From an uncultured Spirochaetaceae bacterium (GTDB taxonomy: Bacteria > Spirochaetota > Spirochaetia > Treponematales > Treponemataceae), in NCBI GenBank assembly GCA_902778325.1, contig CACYWZ010000012.1, positions 1 through 49,530 of the forward strand: a stretch of 49,530 nt of DNA, read 5' to 3'. Made by a program: the position numbers and the translations under genes. Below the pieces are notes generated by a model. The model saw only the letters and a list, made by a program, of their open reading frames with translations. It was not told where the DNA came from and made no database searches. This document shows, piece after piece, positions 1-9,105 of this stretch; the stretch's first letter is position 1, and every line of letters begins with the position of its first letter.

Positions 1-8
1 AAAAAATT

Positions 9-265
9 TGGGAAACGCCGTCGGGAAGTCGGAACGGGCTTTCCATAATAGTGGAAACGCCGCCAGTGAGTCGGAACGCCCTTTCCATAATCGTGGAAAC
101 GCCGTCGGGAAGTCGGAATGCCCTTTCCACAACTGTGGAAACGCCGCCAGGAAGTCGGAATGCCCTTTCCATAAATGTGGAAACGCCGCCAGTGACTCGG
201 AATGTGCTTTCCATAAACGTGGAAACGTCGCCAGTGACTCGGAACGCCCTTTCCACAATCGTGGA
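9..265. repeat. Array A: 42-bp palindromic tandem repeat
   Basis: Units start at 9, 51, 93, 135, 177, 219 and 261, exactly 42 bp apart. Each has a GGAAACGCCG block and an imperfect palindrome of the type TTTCCACAACTGTGGAAA (8-bp arms, 2-bp centre); other copies carry changes in the arms. The last unit starts GTGGA and runs straight into the stop codon of the neighbouring minus-strand gene (266-268). The left edge is near the window end, so the true length is unknown. Because 42 is a multiple of 3, false open frames with 14-residue repeats cross it. Confidence 0.9.
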
Positions 266-910
266 TTATTCGCCGTCTATTTCGATGGCGGGTTCTGAAA
301 ATTGTTCCCAGCCGACAGAAGCGGCTTTCTTGTCTAATTCGAGTGATTTTTCAATGTCTATTTCCCGTCCAAGCCCTTCGCGGTACATGGTCGAGAGATT
401 TCGGAAGGCGTCCTCGATGTTTTCTTCTGCTGCCTCGCTGAAAAGCGAAAACGCCATGTCATAATCTTTTTCGACTCCCCAGCCGTTCAAATAGCACTTT
501 CCAAGATTGTTTTTCGCAAGAACGCTGCCCGCGCAGATGGCACTTTCGTAATATGAGACGGCGATTTCCAAGTCCTGCTCGCCTCCGATTCCGTTTTCAT
601 AAAGAAGTCCGAGCCAGTTGAGGGCTTCTGCATAGTTTTGCGCCTTTGAAAACCAAGCGCGCGCCTTTTTGAAGTCTCTTTTCACGCCCAAGCCTTGAAG
701 ATACATCAAACCAAGATTGTACGCGCTCTCAACGACGCCAAATGAAGCGGCTTTCTCGAAATATTTTCTTGCAGCCTTGTAATCCTCGGAATAATAGTAC
801 GAAGCGCCTTGGCTGTGCAGTTCTTCGGGGGCTACACGGTTGTTGTCGCACGAGAAAAAGCAAGGAATGAGCAAAAACAAAGCAGAGATGAGAATAAAAG
901 TGTGTTTCAT
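266..910 (-). CDS. Sel1-repeat (TPR-like) lipoprotein
   Basis: This 214-residue protein starts with a short charged end, a hydrophobic stretch and a Cys at about residue 21 (context CFFSC), a relaxed spirochaete-type lipobox, so it is probably lipid-anchored in the periplasm or outer membrane. At least four Sel1-like repeats follow (motifs such as AYNLGLMYLQGLGV and NNLGKCYLNGWGV), which in this family form a solenoid for protein contacts. The start has an AAGGAT ribosome site. It is the last gene of a three-gene minus-strand group, 22 bases after the gene at 933. The partner and exact role cannot be read from sequence. Confidence 0.8.
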   Translation of the reverse strand: MKHTFILISALFLLIPCFFSCDNNRVAPEELHSQGASYYYSEDYKAARKYFEKAASFGVVESAYNLGLMYLQGLGVKRDFKKARAWFSKAQNYAEALNWLGLLYENGIGGEQDLEIAVSYYESAICAGSVLAKNNLGKCYLNGWGVEKDYDMAFSLFSEAAEENIEDAFRNLSTMYREGLGREIDIEKSLELDKKAASVGWEQFSEPAIEIDGE

Positions 911-932
911 AGAATAATCCTTAGTTTATAAA

Positions 933-1559
933 TTATTTTTGTTTTCCGATTTTGAGGCTTAAAGAGAAAATGCCTTCTTCAAAGCCGTTTCCGGACGAAA
1001 GTGCGGCGACTGGAATGTAGACGCGAAAGTCCGCGCCAAGAACAACAGACGCCAAAACGCGATTGTAAGAGAAGGCGATGTCTGGATAAAAATAATTGAG
1101 GTCGCGCCAAAAATAGCGGTTGATTTCTTTCACGTCATCGCCCTCGTCTTTGACACCGTTCGCTTTCAAGCCGTAACGCGCCAAGATTCCAAGTCCGCCT
1201 CCGATTTCAAGCCACTGTTTTTCGTCCTTGCAGCAAATCCAGACGGGATTCAGCGTCGGCAAAGCGCAAAGAGCGAGCACCGTGCGGTTTTCAACTTCTG
1301 CGGGCTTTGCTTTTTCGTCGTCGAAAAGATAATACTGCGTGAAAAACGATGAGTGTGCTTCAAGCGCGATGTTTTCAGAAAGAAGAAATGTTCGCCCGAT
1401 GCCGAGCGAAGGCGAAACAGGAGAAGGAGCGCTGACCGAGTCTGTCGTGAGCATTAACTGCGGTCCAAGCGTTATGAATGTGGCTTGTTGAGCGTGTGCA
1501 AAAGCCGAAAAAGCAAGGAGCGCACACGCTACTTTCAAAACCGTCAAAAAGTTTTTCAA
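933..1559 (-). CDS. Exported protein, possible outer-membrane beta-barrel
   Basis: I do not recognise the family. The 208-residue product has a clear Sec signal peptide ending AFAHA-Q at about residue 23. The rest alternates short hydrophobic and polar stretches with aromatic residues (for example SFFTQYYLF and NYFYPDIAFSYNRV), which fits a small beta-barrel but does not prove it. The start overlaps the upstream lipoprotein stop by four bases (ATGA), so the two are translationally coupled and probably work in the same envelope process. Confidence 0.55.
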   Translation of the reverse strand: MKNFLTVLKVACALLAFSAFAHAQQATFITLGPQLMLTTDSVSAPSPVSPSLGIGRTFLLSENIALEAHSSFFTQYYLFDDEKAKPAEVENRTVLALCALPTLNPVWICCKDEKQWLEIGGGLGILARYGLKANGVKDEGDDVKEINRYFWRDLNYFYPDIAFSYNRVLASVVLGADFRVYIPVAALSSGNGFEEGIFSLSLKIGKQK

Positions 1560-2746
1560 TTCTTAAAAAGAACCTTTTCCAAATCAACAGCAAGGAAGCC
1601 GCTTCTGCCAGTACGATAGAAATCAGCCTCTTCCCATGCCACATAAAGATTTGTGCCGCTAAGCGCAAAATCAGAATACACATAGCCTTCCGGAAGTTTT
1701 GGAAGTCTGAATGCAACAGCCTTCTCACGTCCGATAATGTGCTTTCCAAACAGTGCGCCAGAAAGATAAGTCGTGCCGTCTTGGAAAATAGCCATCGAAT
1801 ATGTGTCGCCCAAAAGCGCTGTTCCTCCAAAACCGTCGTCAGTCGCTCCGTGCGCGTAAGTCACAGGAGAAAAGCCGCTAGTATGGTAGCAAACGATGTG
1901 ATAGCCAAAATCATCAGGGATTACTTGCAAAAGATTTCTGAGGCGCTCAGGAGAAAGCGAGAAATCAACAGGAAGTTTTGTGCTTCTGAAATCATCTTCC
2001 TCTGCTTCTGAAATCGCAATCAAGTTGTTGTTTTTTGCAGGAGCAAGTTCTGAAATGTCCCCGCTCGGAGTCCATTTTATGTAATCAAAAATCACACGCT
2101 CTTCGCCCTGAGTCTTCACAGCACAAACCCATTCGACGCCGTTCCACGTGAAATCCGTAATCTGTGCGTTTTTGTCGAGCATCAAGTTCTGATACGACAC
2201 AATCGGAATGCACATTCCAGAAGCGCGGTCGTACTTGACAAGGAACGGCTCTGAAGAAGATGCGTCATTCTTGTTGAAGAAGATGTTCTTGTACATCGAG
2301 AAAATCGGTGTATCGCCAAAGAAAACAAGATTACCGGCACTAGAATTAGAAAATACCGCTGGGTCTTTGATAAGTTTTGGCTCTGCGCCATCAAAAACAA
2401 GCATTCCGAGTCTGTTCACCGTCGCATAAGCAGGAGGAACAAGCGCTTCTTGCATGCTTCCCGGCTTTCCCTCAACAGGCTTGACCGAACTTCCCGTGCT
2501 TGAAATGCGAATGGCTTCAGTCCAAGGGCGAAATAACTGAGAAGGCGCATTCTGCGGCAAATCGACCGCTTCCATGCCCTGCTGCGTAAACGCGTACCAA
2601 GTGTGAGTTTCTGGCGCAAGTTTTTTCTCGATTGTTACAGGAAGAGAAGACTCTGTTTCTGCCTGTGTTTCCGTTTTTTTGCCGCACCCTGAAAAAAGAG
2701 CGAGCGTTGATAAAATAGCAACTGTAGTAAAAGCAATGTTTTTCAT
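1556..2746 (-). CDS. Lipoprotein of unknown function
   Basis: This is a 396-residue protein with a signal peptide and lipobox (ALFSGCGKK, Cys near residue 21). The body contains several short blocks with W, G, D and Y spaced as in beta-propeller or WD-like folds (such as ITDFTWNGVEWVCAV), suggesting a periplasmic propeller, but no family is recognised. It heads the three-gene group with the downstream exported protein (four-base overlap) and the Sel1 lipoprotein. No Shine-Dalgarno sequence is obvious; an AT-rich TATAAA lies 11 bases before the start. Confidence 0.6.
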   Translation of the reverse strand: MKNIAFTTVAILSTLALFSGCGKKTETQAETESSLPVTIEKKLAPETHTWYAFTQQGMEAVDLPQNAPSQLFRPWTEAIRISSTGSSVKPVEGKPGSMQEALVPPAYATVNRLGMLVFDGAEPKLIKDPAVFSNSSAGNLVFFGDTPIFSMYKNIFFNKNDASSSEPFLVKYDRASGMCIPIVSYQNLMLDKNAQITDFTWNGVEWVCAVKTQGEERVIFDYIKWTPSGDISELAPAKNNNLIAISEAEEDDFRSTKLPVDFSLSPERLRNLLQVIPDDFGYHIVCYHTSGFSPVTYAHGATDDGFGGTALLGDTYSMAIFQDGTTYLSGALFGKHIIGREKAVAFRLPKLPEGYVYSDFALSGTNLYVAWEEADFYRTGRSGFLAVDLEKVLFKN

Positions 2747-2789
2747 TGTACTTTTAGTTTATAACGGACTTATCACTTTTTGCAAGCAC

Positions 2790-3245
2790 TTAAAGGCTTC
2801 TCGCCGCAATTTCTTTTTGACAAAGCGAGTCGCAGATTTCGTTATACTCAACGCCGGCGTGTCCTTTGACCCAAGTCCACTCAACGCTGAGCGATTCGTT
2901 AAGCGCATCGAGCTCGCGCCACAAATCCTGATTCAGAACAGGCTTTTTGTTTGCTGTTTTCCAGCCCTTCACCTTCCAGTTTTTAATCCATTGCGTAATG
3001 CCGTTTTTGACATACTGACTGTCGATAAAGACTTTGATGCCACAACCCGAATAATTCGCCTTTGCATACGAAAGCGCCTGAATTGCAGCCGTAAGCTCCA
3101 TTCTGTTGTTCGTCGTCATGTCCTCGCCGCCAGAAAGCTCGCTCGCCTTGCCGTCAGCGATAACGACCGCTCCCCAACCGCCAGGTCCTGGGTTTCCGTG
3201 GCAACCGCCGTCTGTGTAAATCGTTATAATCTTGTCATTTTCCAT
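2790..3245 (-). CDS. rnhA: Ribonuclease HI
   Basis: Cleaves the RNA strand of RNA-DNA hybrids (primer and R-loop removal) in the cytoplasm. The 151-residue length is normal for the family. All four catalytic acids are visible: D12 in YTDGGCHGNPGPGGWG, E50 in NNRMEL, D75 in FIDSQYV and D139 in EICDSL. A longer frame starts at 3308, but the ATG at 3245 has a good ribosome site (GGGAG, 9 bases of mostly T) and starts just before the conserved core, so I chose it. It lies 81 bases after the leucine-rich-repeat gene on the same strand. Confidence 0.93.
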   Translation of the reverse strand: MENDKIITIYTDGGCHGNPGPGGWGAVVIADGKASELSGGEDMTTNNRMELTAAIQALSYAKANYSGCGIKVFIDSQYVKNGITQWIKNWKVKGWKTANKKPVLNQDLWRELDALNESLSVEWTWVKGHAGVEYNEICDSLCQKEIAARSL

Positions 3246-3326
3246 AAAAAAGAACTCCCGAAAAAATATTTGCAAAAATATATCACACCAGTTTTTTCTG
3301 CACAACACGCCCGCCCTCTTTTCGCC

Positions 3327-4667
3327 TCAAAGCTCTGCAACGCCGTCAGTGCATTGAACAATTTTGCAAGGAACGCCTTTGTTATAAGACAAACTGCGCT
3401 CAACAGCGTTTTTCCACCGAGAAAGCGTGTTGCCGAACGTGATTTTTTCAAGATGGACGCAATCACAAAAAACTTCGACTCCAATGTAGCCGACACTCTT
3501 TCCGATGTGAAAGGATTTCAGCGCGCTGCACTGAGAAAAAGCGCCGTCACCCAACTCAATAATCGAATCGCACAATTTCACCTCACAAAGCGCGGTGCAG
3601 CCTTCAAAAGCATCTTTGTCCAAACTTTTCACGCCCTCTTCGATTTCAACTCTCGAAAGCAAAGTACAGAGCCTGAACGCTTGCCTCTCAACTTTTTCAA
3701 CGGACGAGGGGATTTTGACCGCCGTGAGTTTTTCTGCTTTCAAAAACGCGCTTTCCCCGATTTTCTTTAGCGTTTCAGGAAAGTCGACAAGCGAAAGATT
3801 TTTGCAATGCGCAAATGCACCAGAGCCAATTGATTCAAGAAGAGGCGGAAGTTCGATTTTTCTGAGTTCAGGGCATTGGTCAAAAGCCAAAAATCCAATT
3901 TTTCGGACGGTTTTCGGAATATCAATCGACTCAAGAAGCGAGCAATCTTTGAAAAGCCTTGGCGCAATTTCGTCCAGAGCGACAGGCAACCGCACTTTTT
4001 TTAGTGCCGTATCTTCAAAGGCGCTAACTCCAATTGTTCTCACACTGTCAGGAAGCTCCGCGCTTGTCAAAGCATCGCATGTTTCAAACGCGTAAGAGCC
4101 GATTTCTTCAAGTCCGTCAGGAAAATCGACTTTTGCAAGGTGATGACAGTGCAAAAAGGCATTCATTCCTATTTTCTTGATTTGTGAGCCGCTTTCAAAT
4201 CTCACGGCCTGCACTTGGCAAAAGTAAAACGCACCATCATGGATTTCGCGCACTGTTCTGGGGATTTCCAAAAAAAGCGCAGGATTTTGGCAGTGCTTCA
4301 AGACGGTTTTGTCTTTGTTGAAGCTCAAATAGCACTTTCCGCCCGTCTCAAGCCCAAGCTCAGCCGCTTTTTCTCTGACTGCCGAAACATCGATTTTTCC
4401 GCCAGCAACGACAGAGAGCAATTCAGGAAGTTTTTTTGTCCAACTTGAAACTGCGCTTTTTTTGAGATTGACTTCAATGCCGTCTGACCAGCTTTGAAAA
4501 AACGCGATTGAGATGTATTTTTCAATTTCGATGACACAAGTGCCATAATCGGCTCTTTGGTAGCTCAAGCCCGCGTTCTCCATCGCGACTTTCACAACGG
4601 CTTTTGAAGTCGCGTCATAGACTTGGGCTTTTTTTTGTCGTTTTGCTTTTTCCTTTTCGCTTTGCAT
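3327..4667 (-). CDS. Leucine-rich-repeat (BspA-like LRR_5) protein
   Basis: This 446-residue protein has about 60 charged N-terminal residues, then roughly twelve repeats of about 23 residues with the LRR_5 pattern (IGxxAFxxCxxLxxVxxPxxLxxI), for example IGSYAFETCDALTSAELP. BspA-like repeats are abundant in host-associated treponemes and usually mediate binding, but this copy has no signal peptide or membrane segment and begins MQSEKEKAKRQKKAQ, so it may be cytoplasmic. There is no ribosome site; a TATAAT box ends eight bases before the ATG, suggesting a leaderless mRNA. Confidence 0.85.
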   Translation of the reverse strand: MQSEKEKAKRQKKAQVYDATSKAVVKVAMENAGLSYQRADYGTCVIEIEKYISIAFFQSWSDGIEVNLKKSAVSSWTKKLPELLSVVAGGKIDVSAVREKAAELGLETGGKCYLSFNKDKTVLKHCQNPALFLEIPRTVREIHDGAFYFCQVQAVRFESGSQIKKIGMNAFLHCHHLAKVDFPDGLEEIGSYAFETCDALTSAELPDSVRTIGVSAFEDTALKKVRLPVALDEIAPRLFKDCSLLESIDIPKTVRKIGFLAFDQCPELRKIELPPLLESIGSGAFAHCKNLSLVDFPETLKKIGESAFLKAEKLTAVKIPSSVEKVERQAFRLCTLLSRVEIEEGVKSLDKDAFEGCTALCEVKLCDSIIELGDGAFSQCSALKSFHIGKSVGYIGVEVFCDCVHLEKITFGNTLSRWKNAVERSLSYNKGVPCKIVQCTDGVAEL

Positions 4668-4681
4668 ATTTTTAGATTATA
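4668..4681 (-). promoter_or_regulatory. Candidate leaderless promoter (-10 box) of LRR gene
   Basis: TATAAT read on the minus strand occupies 4676-4681, eight bases before the ATG at 4667, with no Shine-Dalgarno sequence between. Transcription would begin at or next to the start codon. No convincing -35 is seen at 16-18 bp. Confidence 0.45.
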
Positions 4682-4753
4682 GCGGACGTCAAAAAAAATC
4701 GCACTCAAAAAAACGCTCCTTTTTTGACTGTTTGTCATTGGCGCAAAAGCAGA

Positions 4754-4772
4754 TGCTGAATCAAGTTCAGCA
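4754..4772. repeat. TGCTGAA-TCAAG-TTCAGCA inverted repeat
   Basis: Seven-base perfect arms around a five-base centre, embedded in AGATGCTGAATCAAGTTCAG followed by CATGAC. The same word, whose reverse strand reads as HAELDSAS in a spurious frame, is familiar as a dispersed palindromic repeat in many unrelated bacterial genomes. It is separate from array B, which begins 46 bp further on. Confidence 0.6.
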
Positions 4773-4817
4773 TGACAGCACTTTCCAAAACACATCCTTT
4801 TTTTTTGTAAAATCTCC

Positions 4818-5003
4818 CGCTGGAGTGAATTTTGCCTTTCAAACATTTGTTAAAAGCTTCGCTGGAGTGAATTTCGTGCTTTAAACATTTGTTTAAAACC
4901 TCGCTGGAGTGAATTTCGTGCTTTAAACATTTGTTAAAAGCCTCGCTGGAGTGAATTTCGCCTTTTAAACATTTGTTTAAAGCCTCGCTGGCTCGCAGTC
5001 TTA
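4818..5003. repeat. Array B: 42-bp palindromic tandem repeat
   Basis: Units start (CGCTGG) at 4818, 4860, 4902, 4944 and 4986, all exactly 42 bp apart; the fifth is cut short. The palindrome in the best copies is TTTAAACATTTGTTTAAA (8-bp arms, 2-bp centre). The array sits in the divergent gap between the LRR gene and the MoxR operon (4668-5148). From 5004 to 5148 I see only AT-rich sequence that should hold the Bat operon promoter. Confidence 0.9.
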
Positions 5004-5148
5004 AAACTAACATTTGTTATCTTTAACACAATTGTTACAGCGATGAAACGACAGTTAAAAATATGTCATCTGAATAACTTTTATCCTTTGTAATCCAAAA
5101 AAGAGCCGAGAAAACAGCGGGTTATTTACGAGAGAGGATATTTTTTGT

Positions 5149-6192
5149 ATGATAGACCAAATCGCATTGAAAAAACGGGAGAGTTTTTTTATGGAAAATA
5201 CAAGTCAGGAGATTTTGCATTCGGATTTGGAAGAATGCAAAAATCTTATAGCGCAATGCCGAGCCGAAGTCGCAAAGCGAATTGTCGGGCAATCAGAAAT
5301 CACAGACGGCGTTTTGATGGCGCTAATCACAGGCGGACACGTTCTTCTTGAGGGTGTTCCGGGACTTGCAAAAACACTCGCAGTAAAGACATTCGCAGAG
5401 ATTTCAGGGCTTTCGTTCAAGCGTGTCCAGTTCACGCCTGATTTGCTTCCGGCAGATATTTCAGGAACGCTCATTTACGAGCAGTCAAGCGGTCAGTTCA
5501 CGGTGAGAAAAGGTCCTGTTTTTGCAAATATCGTGCTTGCCGACGAAATCAACCGAGCGCCAGCAAAGGTGCAGTCAGCGCTTCTTGAGGCGATGGCGGA
5601 GGAGCAGGTTACAATCGGCGAAAAATCATACGCGCTTCCAAAGCCTTTTTTTGTGCTTGCAACACAAAACCCGATTGAGCAAGAGGGAACTTATGGGCTT
5701 CCAGAGGCGGAGCTTGACCGCTTCTTGCTGAAAGTGCATGTCCCGTACCCGACGCCTTCAGAAGAGCTCAACATCGTCAGAGCGGAAGGAAGGAGCGCGG
5801 CTTATCCTGTGAATCAGGTTTTCAGCGCAGAAAATCTTGCAAAATGTCGCGCTGTCTTGGACGCAATCGTCTGCTCAGAGAAAATCATTGAATACATCGT
5901 GTCGGTCGTTCGTGTAACGCGCCCTCTTGACGATGAGGCTGCAAACAAGAAATCTGATATTGCAAGATATATTTCTTTTGGCGCTTCTCCTCGCGCGGGC
6001 ATCGCTCTTGTGCGCTGTGCAAAGGCAAAGGCGCTTTTCGCAGGTCGCTCGTTCGTGCTTCCGGAGGACGTGAAATCCGTTGCGCATTCTGTTTTGCGCC
6101 ATCGACTCGTTCTTTCTTACGAAGCGGCAGCGGACGGTGTTGACGCTGACACTCTCATTTCGCGCATTCTTTCTTTGATGCCTGTTCCGTGA
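5149..6192 (+). CDS. MoxR-family AAA+ ATPase
   Basis: AAA+ chaperone-like ATPase that in this family acts with von Willebrand A (vWA) proteins encoded beside it, usually to mature or insert partner proteins. Walker A GVPGLAKT is at residues 69-76, Walker B IVLADE at about 128-133, and sensor region ATQNPIEQEGTYGLPEAELD follows. First gene of the Bat operon, 14 bases before the DUF58 gene. Two starts are plausible: ATG 5149 (AGAGG 11 bases before) and ATG 5191 (GGGAGAG then seven Ts). The second looks the better ribosome site, and the first 14 residues are not needed by the domain, so the start is uncertain. Confidence 0.93.
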   Translation: MIDQIALKKRESFFMENTSQEILHSDLEECKNLIAQCRAEVAKRIVGQSEITDGVLMALITGGHVLLEGVPGLAKTLAVKTFAEISGLSFKRVQFTPDLLPADISGTLIYEQSSGQFTVRKGPVFANIVLADEINRAPAKVQSALLEAMAEEQVTIGEKSYALPKPFFVLATQNPIEQEGTYGLPEAELDRFLLKVHVPYPTPSEELNIVRAEGRSAAYPVNQVFSAENLAKCRAVLDAIVCSEKIIEYIVSVVRVTRPLDDEAANKKSDIARYISFGASPRAGIALVRCAKAKALFAGRSFVLPEDVKSVAHSVLRHRLVLSYEAAADGVDADTLISRILSLMPVP

Positions 6193-6206
6193 GCGAGGGC
6201 GCTTGA

Positions 6207-7088
6207 ATGGAACAGGATTACACTCAACTTTCGCGTCGTGCAAAAAGGTTGCAGCTGGCAGCCCGCACTCTTGTCAAAAGTCTTCGTCTCGGAAACTTTC
6301 ATTCGATGTATTACGGGCAGGGCATTGAGTTCTGCGGTGTTCGCGATTATCTTCGCGGAGATGATGTCCGCGCTATCGACTGGAACGTTACGGCACGACT
6401 TGGAAAGCCGTATGTCAAACTTTTCAGCGAAGACCGCGAGCTTCAGATTTTTCTTGTCGTTGACCGCTCTCTTTCTATGCACACAGGAACTCTTTCTCGC
6501 ACTAGGCTTGATGCCGCTGTCGAAACGGCGGAGTTGCTGACGCTCGTTGCAGAGCAATCTTCAAGTCCTGTCGGCGCGGTGCTTTTCTCAAGCGAAATCG
6601 AGTTTGCCCTTGCCCCGAAAGGCGGGAAAAACACGGTGCAGCTGATTTTATCCCGCCTCGACAATTACGAGGGGTGCAAAAAGCGAGGCTCTCATCTTGC
6701 GGCAGCTCTTCAAGGCTCCGGAAAAATCCTCCGAAAACGGGCGCTTGTTTTTGTGCTTTCTGATTTTCGCGCAGGAGGCTGGAGAAAGCCGTTCTCGTAT
6801 CTTGCAGGGCGACACGACGTCATCGCTGTGCGCATAAGCGACCCGATTGACTCAGAACTTCCTGACACAGGCTCAATCCCGTTCACCGACATCGAAACGC
6901 TGAAACGCGCTATTTTTCCAACGTCGTCTGGTGTTTTCCGTCGCGCATGGCGAGATGCTGAGCGGGAGAGAATCGAAAAATGGAAAGAGGAATGTATCCG
7001 TTGCGGCGGCGTTCCGCTCGAGCTTTCCACAGCAGACGACCCTGTTCTTGTTTTGTCACGCTACTTTGCTTCGAGGGAGAGGCGATGA
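6207..7088 (+). CDS. DUF58 domain protein (Bat operon)
   Basis: This 293-residue protein has the diagnostic DUF58 core GIEFCGVRDYLRGDDVRAID and WNVTARLGKPYVKLFSED, followed by a vWA-like region with DRSLSM, the position of a metal-binding site. DUF58 proteins nearly always sit directly after MoxR ATPases, as here, and are thought to be their targets or adaptors. No signal peptide or membrane span is seen, so it is probably cytoplasmic. It overlaps the next gene by four bases (ATGA), indicating tight co-translation. Confidence 0.93.
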   Translation: MEQDYTQLSRRAKRLQLAARTLVKSLRLGNFHSMYYGQGIEFCGVRDYLRGDDVRAIDWNVTARLGKPYVKLFSEDRELQIFLVVDRSLSMHTGTLSRTRLDAAVETAELLTLVAEQSSSPVGAVLFSSEIEFALAPKGGKNTVQLILSRLDNYEGCKKRGSHLAAALQGSGKILRKRALVFVLSDFRAGGWRKPFSYLAGRHDVIAVRISDPIDSELPDTGSIPFTDIETLKRAIFPTSSGVFRRAWRDAERERIEKWKEECIRCGGVPLELSTADDPVLVLSRYFASRERR

Positions 7089-8104
7089 AGAGCATTATTC
7101 TGTTTATATCGCTTTTATTTTCTGCACTCTCGGTTTTTGCGGATACGCCTTCTCTTGAAGCAAACCAAATTGTAACGCCTCACGAGATATTTGTTGGCGA
7201 CACTGTTTTCGTGCAATACGTTTTTCGCACTCCAGTGGACATTTTTGCTGACAGCGAGAACACAGACGGAGAGTTTTCGCTTCGTTCTGATTTTCCGATT
7301 TTTGCTTCCACAGTCGAAAGCGAAAACTGCACGATAAAAAAAATCACTTTGACACACACAGGGCTTGATTACAATCTCACGATTACGTTTGTGCCTTGGA
7401 AGCCTGGTGTTTTCGCGTTCCGTGAGTTTGATATTCAAGACATTTTGTATTATTCAGGGCTGTCAAAAAGCCAGAAAAAGAAATGCACGATGAAAATCGC
7501 AGGTGTTTCTGTTCTTTCTGTCAGCGAAAAAATGCACGCCACTCTTTTGCAGCCGCCCGCCGCTCCGATTCTTGTTCCGGGCACGATTTATATCGTGTAT
7601 GCGCTCATTGCAGGCGCGGTTCTTTTTCTCACGGCAATTTGTTTTATGCTTGCGCACATAAAGCAAGTCGTGAGCGCATTAAAACGCCTCCAAGTCATCA
7701 TGGGCTACGGAAGGAACGCAAGAAGAGCCATAAAGAGGGCAAAAAAGCTCCTGAAAAACGAAGAGCAAAGCGATTGCGCATTCTGCGCAGAGCTTCAGGA
7801 AATCACGAGAGCATATCTTGCTTATCGCTTTGACCGCCCATTTGCAACTTACGACACAAGAGAGCTCGAAGCGATTTTTGCCGAGATTTCGGACAAAACA
7901 AAAGTGTTCGCAAAGAAAATGCGAATAGAAGAGCTGATTGTTCTTTTCAAGCGCACAGATTACATTCGATATGCACAAGGCTCTCTCGACAGTCGCCTTT
8001 TGCCACCGTCAAAGCATGACGCCGCTTTGTTGGACGGGGAGCGAGCGGAGTTGGCGCAAACGCTTTGCAATGCGATATCGTTTCTTGAGCGGGGAGGAGA
8101 ATAA
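7085..8104 (+). CDS. Bat-operon membrane protein (BatD/DUF4381-like)
   Basis: This 339-residue product has a signal peptide (ends VFADT near residue 20), a periplasmic beta-rich domain of about 160 residues, one membrane span (about 165-190, YIVYALIAGAVLFLTAICFM) and a cytoplasmic helical C-terminus with YLAYRFDRPFATYDTRELE. Its place between DUF58 and BatA is where other Bat operons carry a DUF4381-type protein. A longer frame begins at 6980, but ATG 7085 starts a proper signal peptide, overlaps the DUF58 stop and fits operon spacing. The family assignment is by position and layout, not by a strong motif. Confidence 0.72.
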   Translation: MKSIILFISLLFSALSVFADTPSLEANQIVTPHEIFVGDTVFVQYVFRTPVDIFADSENTDGEFSLRSDFPIFASTVESENCTIKKITLTHTGLDYNLTITFVPWKPGVFAFREFDIQDILYYSGLSKSQKKKCTMKIAGVSVLSVSEKMHATLLQPPAAPILVPGTIYIVYALIAGAVLFLTAICFMLAHIKQVVSALKRLQVIMGYGRNARRAIKRAKKLLKNEEQSDCAFCAELQEITRAYLAYRFDRPFATYDTRELEAIFAEISDKTKVFAKKMRIEELIVLFKRTDYIRYAQGSLDSRLLPPSKHDAALLDGERAELAQTLCNAISFLERGGE

Positions 8105-9105
8105 TGCCAAGTTTTCAAAATCCAGCGGCATTCTTGCTTTTGATTTTTGTGCCGCTGTTGTATATCGTCCGCTACTTGAAGATTTTCTCGGGGATTTCAT
8201 TTCCGCTGACATTTTGCGATTGGAACGGAGAGCGATTTGAATGGCTCGGAGGCATTCACGGCATTCTTTCTGCGATTTCGGAGTTCATTCTTGCGCTTTC
8301 GTATGTTTGCGCTGTAATCGCCCTCGCCTCTCCTGTTGTCAGAAATCAAGAAAAAATCTACACATCAAGAGGCGCTGACATTGCCTTTGTGATTGACACA
8401 AGTCCTTCAATGGCGGCAAAAGACATAGCCTCGGGCACAAGACTTGAGGCTGCAAAACAAGTCGTAAAGCAACTTGTTCAGCAAAACGCAGGAACATCGT
8501 TTGCGCTTGTTGCAATGGCAAGCGAAGCGGCTGTTGTCGTGCCGCCGACGACTGACCACAACGCATTTTTGCAGCGCCTTGAGCAGCTCTCGCCAGGCGA
8601 GATGGGAGACGGAAGCGCAATCGGAACAGGATTGACGACAGCCGTTTATCACCTCATTTCTTCATCAGCGCCAAAAAAGTGCATTGTTCTTGTGACAGAC
8701 GGAGAGAACAATGCAGGCGAAATCCACCCGAACACAGCGGCGCGTCTTGCCCGCGACAACGGGATTTCGCTTTATGTTCTCGGACTCGGCACTCGCGGAA
8801 TGGTCAGCCTTGAATACGTCGACAAAAAGACTGGACGCGTAGTTTCGGGCTATCTTGACAGCGCATTTGACACAGAGCAACTTCGCGAAATCGCGTACAA
8901 CGCAGGCGGAAGTTATTTTAGCGTGGAGAACATGGGCGAGTTCTCGTCGATTGTCGCCGCAATCGCAAAAGAGCAGATTTTTGCTCAAAGCTATCACATA
9001 AAATCATCGGATTCACATTTTAGCCCTGCGTTCTTGCTCTCAGCACTCATTCTTTCCGCTCTTGCGTGGATTTTGAGACGCCTTTACCTAAAGGAGCTTT
9101 TATGA
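8104..9105 (+). CDS. batA: BatA-like vWA membrane protein
   Basis: This 333-residue protein has two N-terminal membrane spans, a vWA domain facing the periplasm or cytoplasm, and a C-terminal span (FSPAFLLSALILSALAWIL). The metal-ion-dependent adhesion site is intact: DTSPSM (DxSxS), a Thr in GDGSAIGTGLTT, and VTDGENN. BatA proteins belong to the Bacteroides aerotolerance (Bat) system, also found in Leptospira and linked to stress tolerance, though the biochemical role is unsettled. Start and previous stop share one base (TAATG). The next gene starts four bases inside its end. Confidence 0.92.
   Translation: MPSFQNPAAFLLLIFVPLLYIVRYLKIFSGISFPLTFCDWNGERFEWLGGIHGILSAISEFILALSYVCAVIALASPVVRNQEKIYTSRGADIAFVIDTSPSMAAKDIASGTRLEAAKQVVKQLVQQNAGTSFALVAMASEAAVVVPPTTDHNAFLQRLEQLSPGEMGDGSAIGTGLTTAVYHLISSSAPKKCIVLVTDGENNAGEIHPNTAARLARDNGISLYVLGLGTRGMVSLEYVDKKTGRVVSGYLDSAFDTEQLREIAYNAGGSYFSVENMGEFSSIVAAIAKEQIFAQSYHIKSSDSHFSPAFLLSALILSALAWILRRLYLKELL

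Noticed and set aside
1-464. Open frames across array A (8-298 and 51-464) with 14-residue repeats
   Set aside because: They arise because the 42-bp unit is a multiple of three; no ribosome site, and the second runs antisense into the Sel1 lipoprotein gene.
2679-3770. 363-residue plus-strand frame opposite rnhA and the LRR gene
   Set aside because: It is the antisense shadow of two well-supported genes and has no recognisable domain.
4592-5013. Repetitive minus-strand frames over array B
   Set aside because: Same cause: a 42-bp unit read in frame, giving SSEAFNKCLK-type repeats. No start signal or family.
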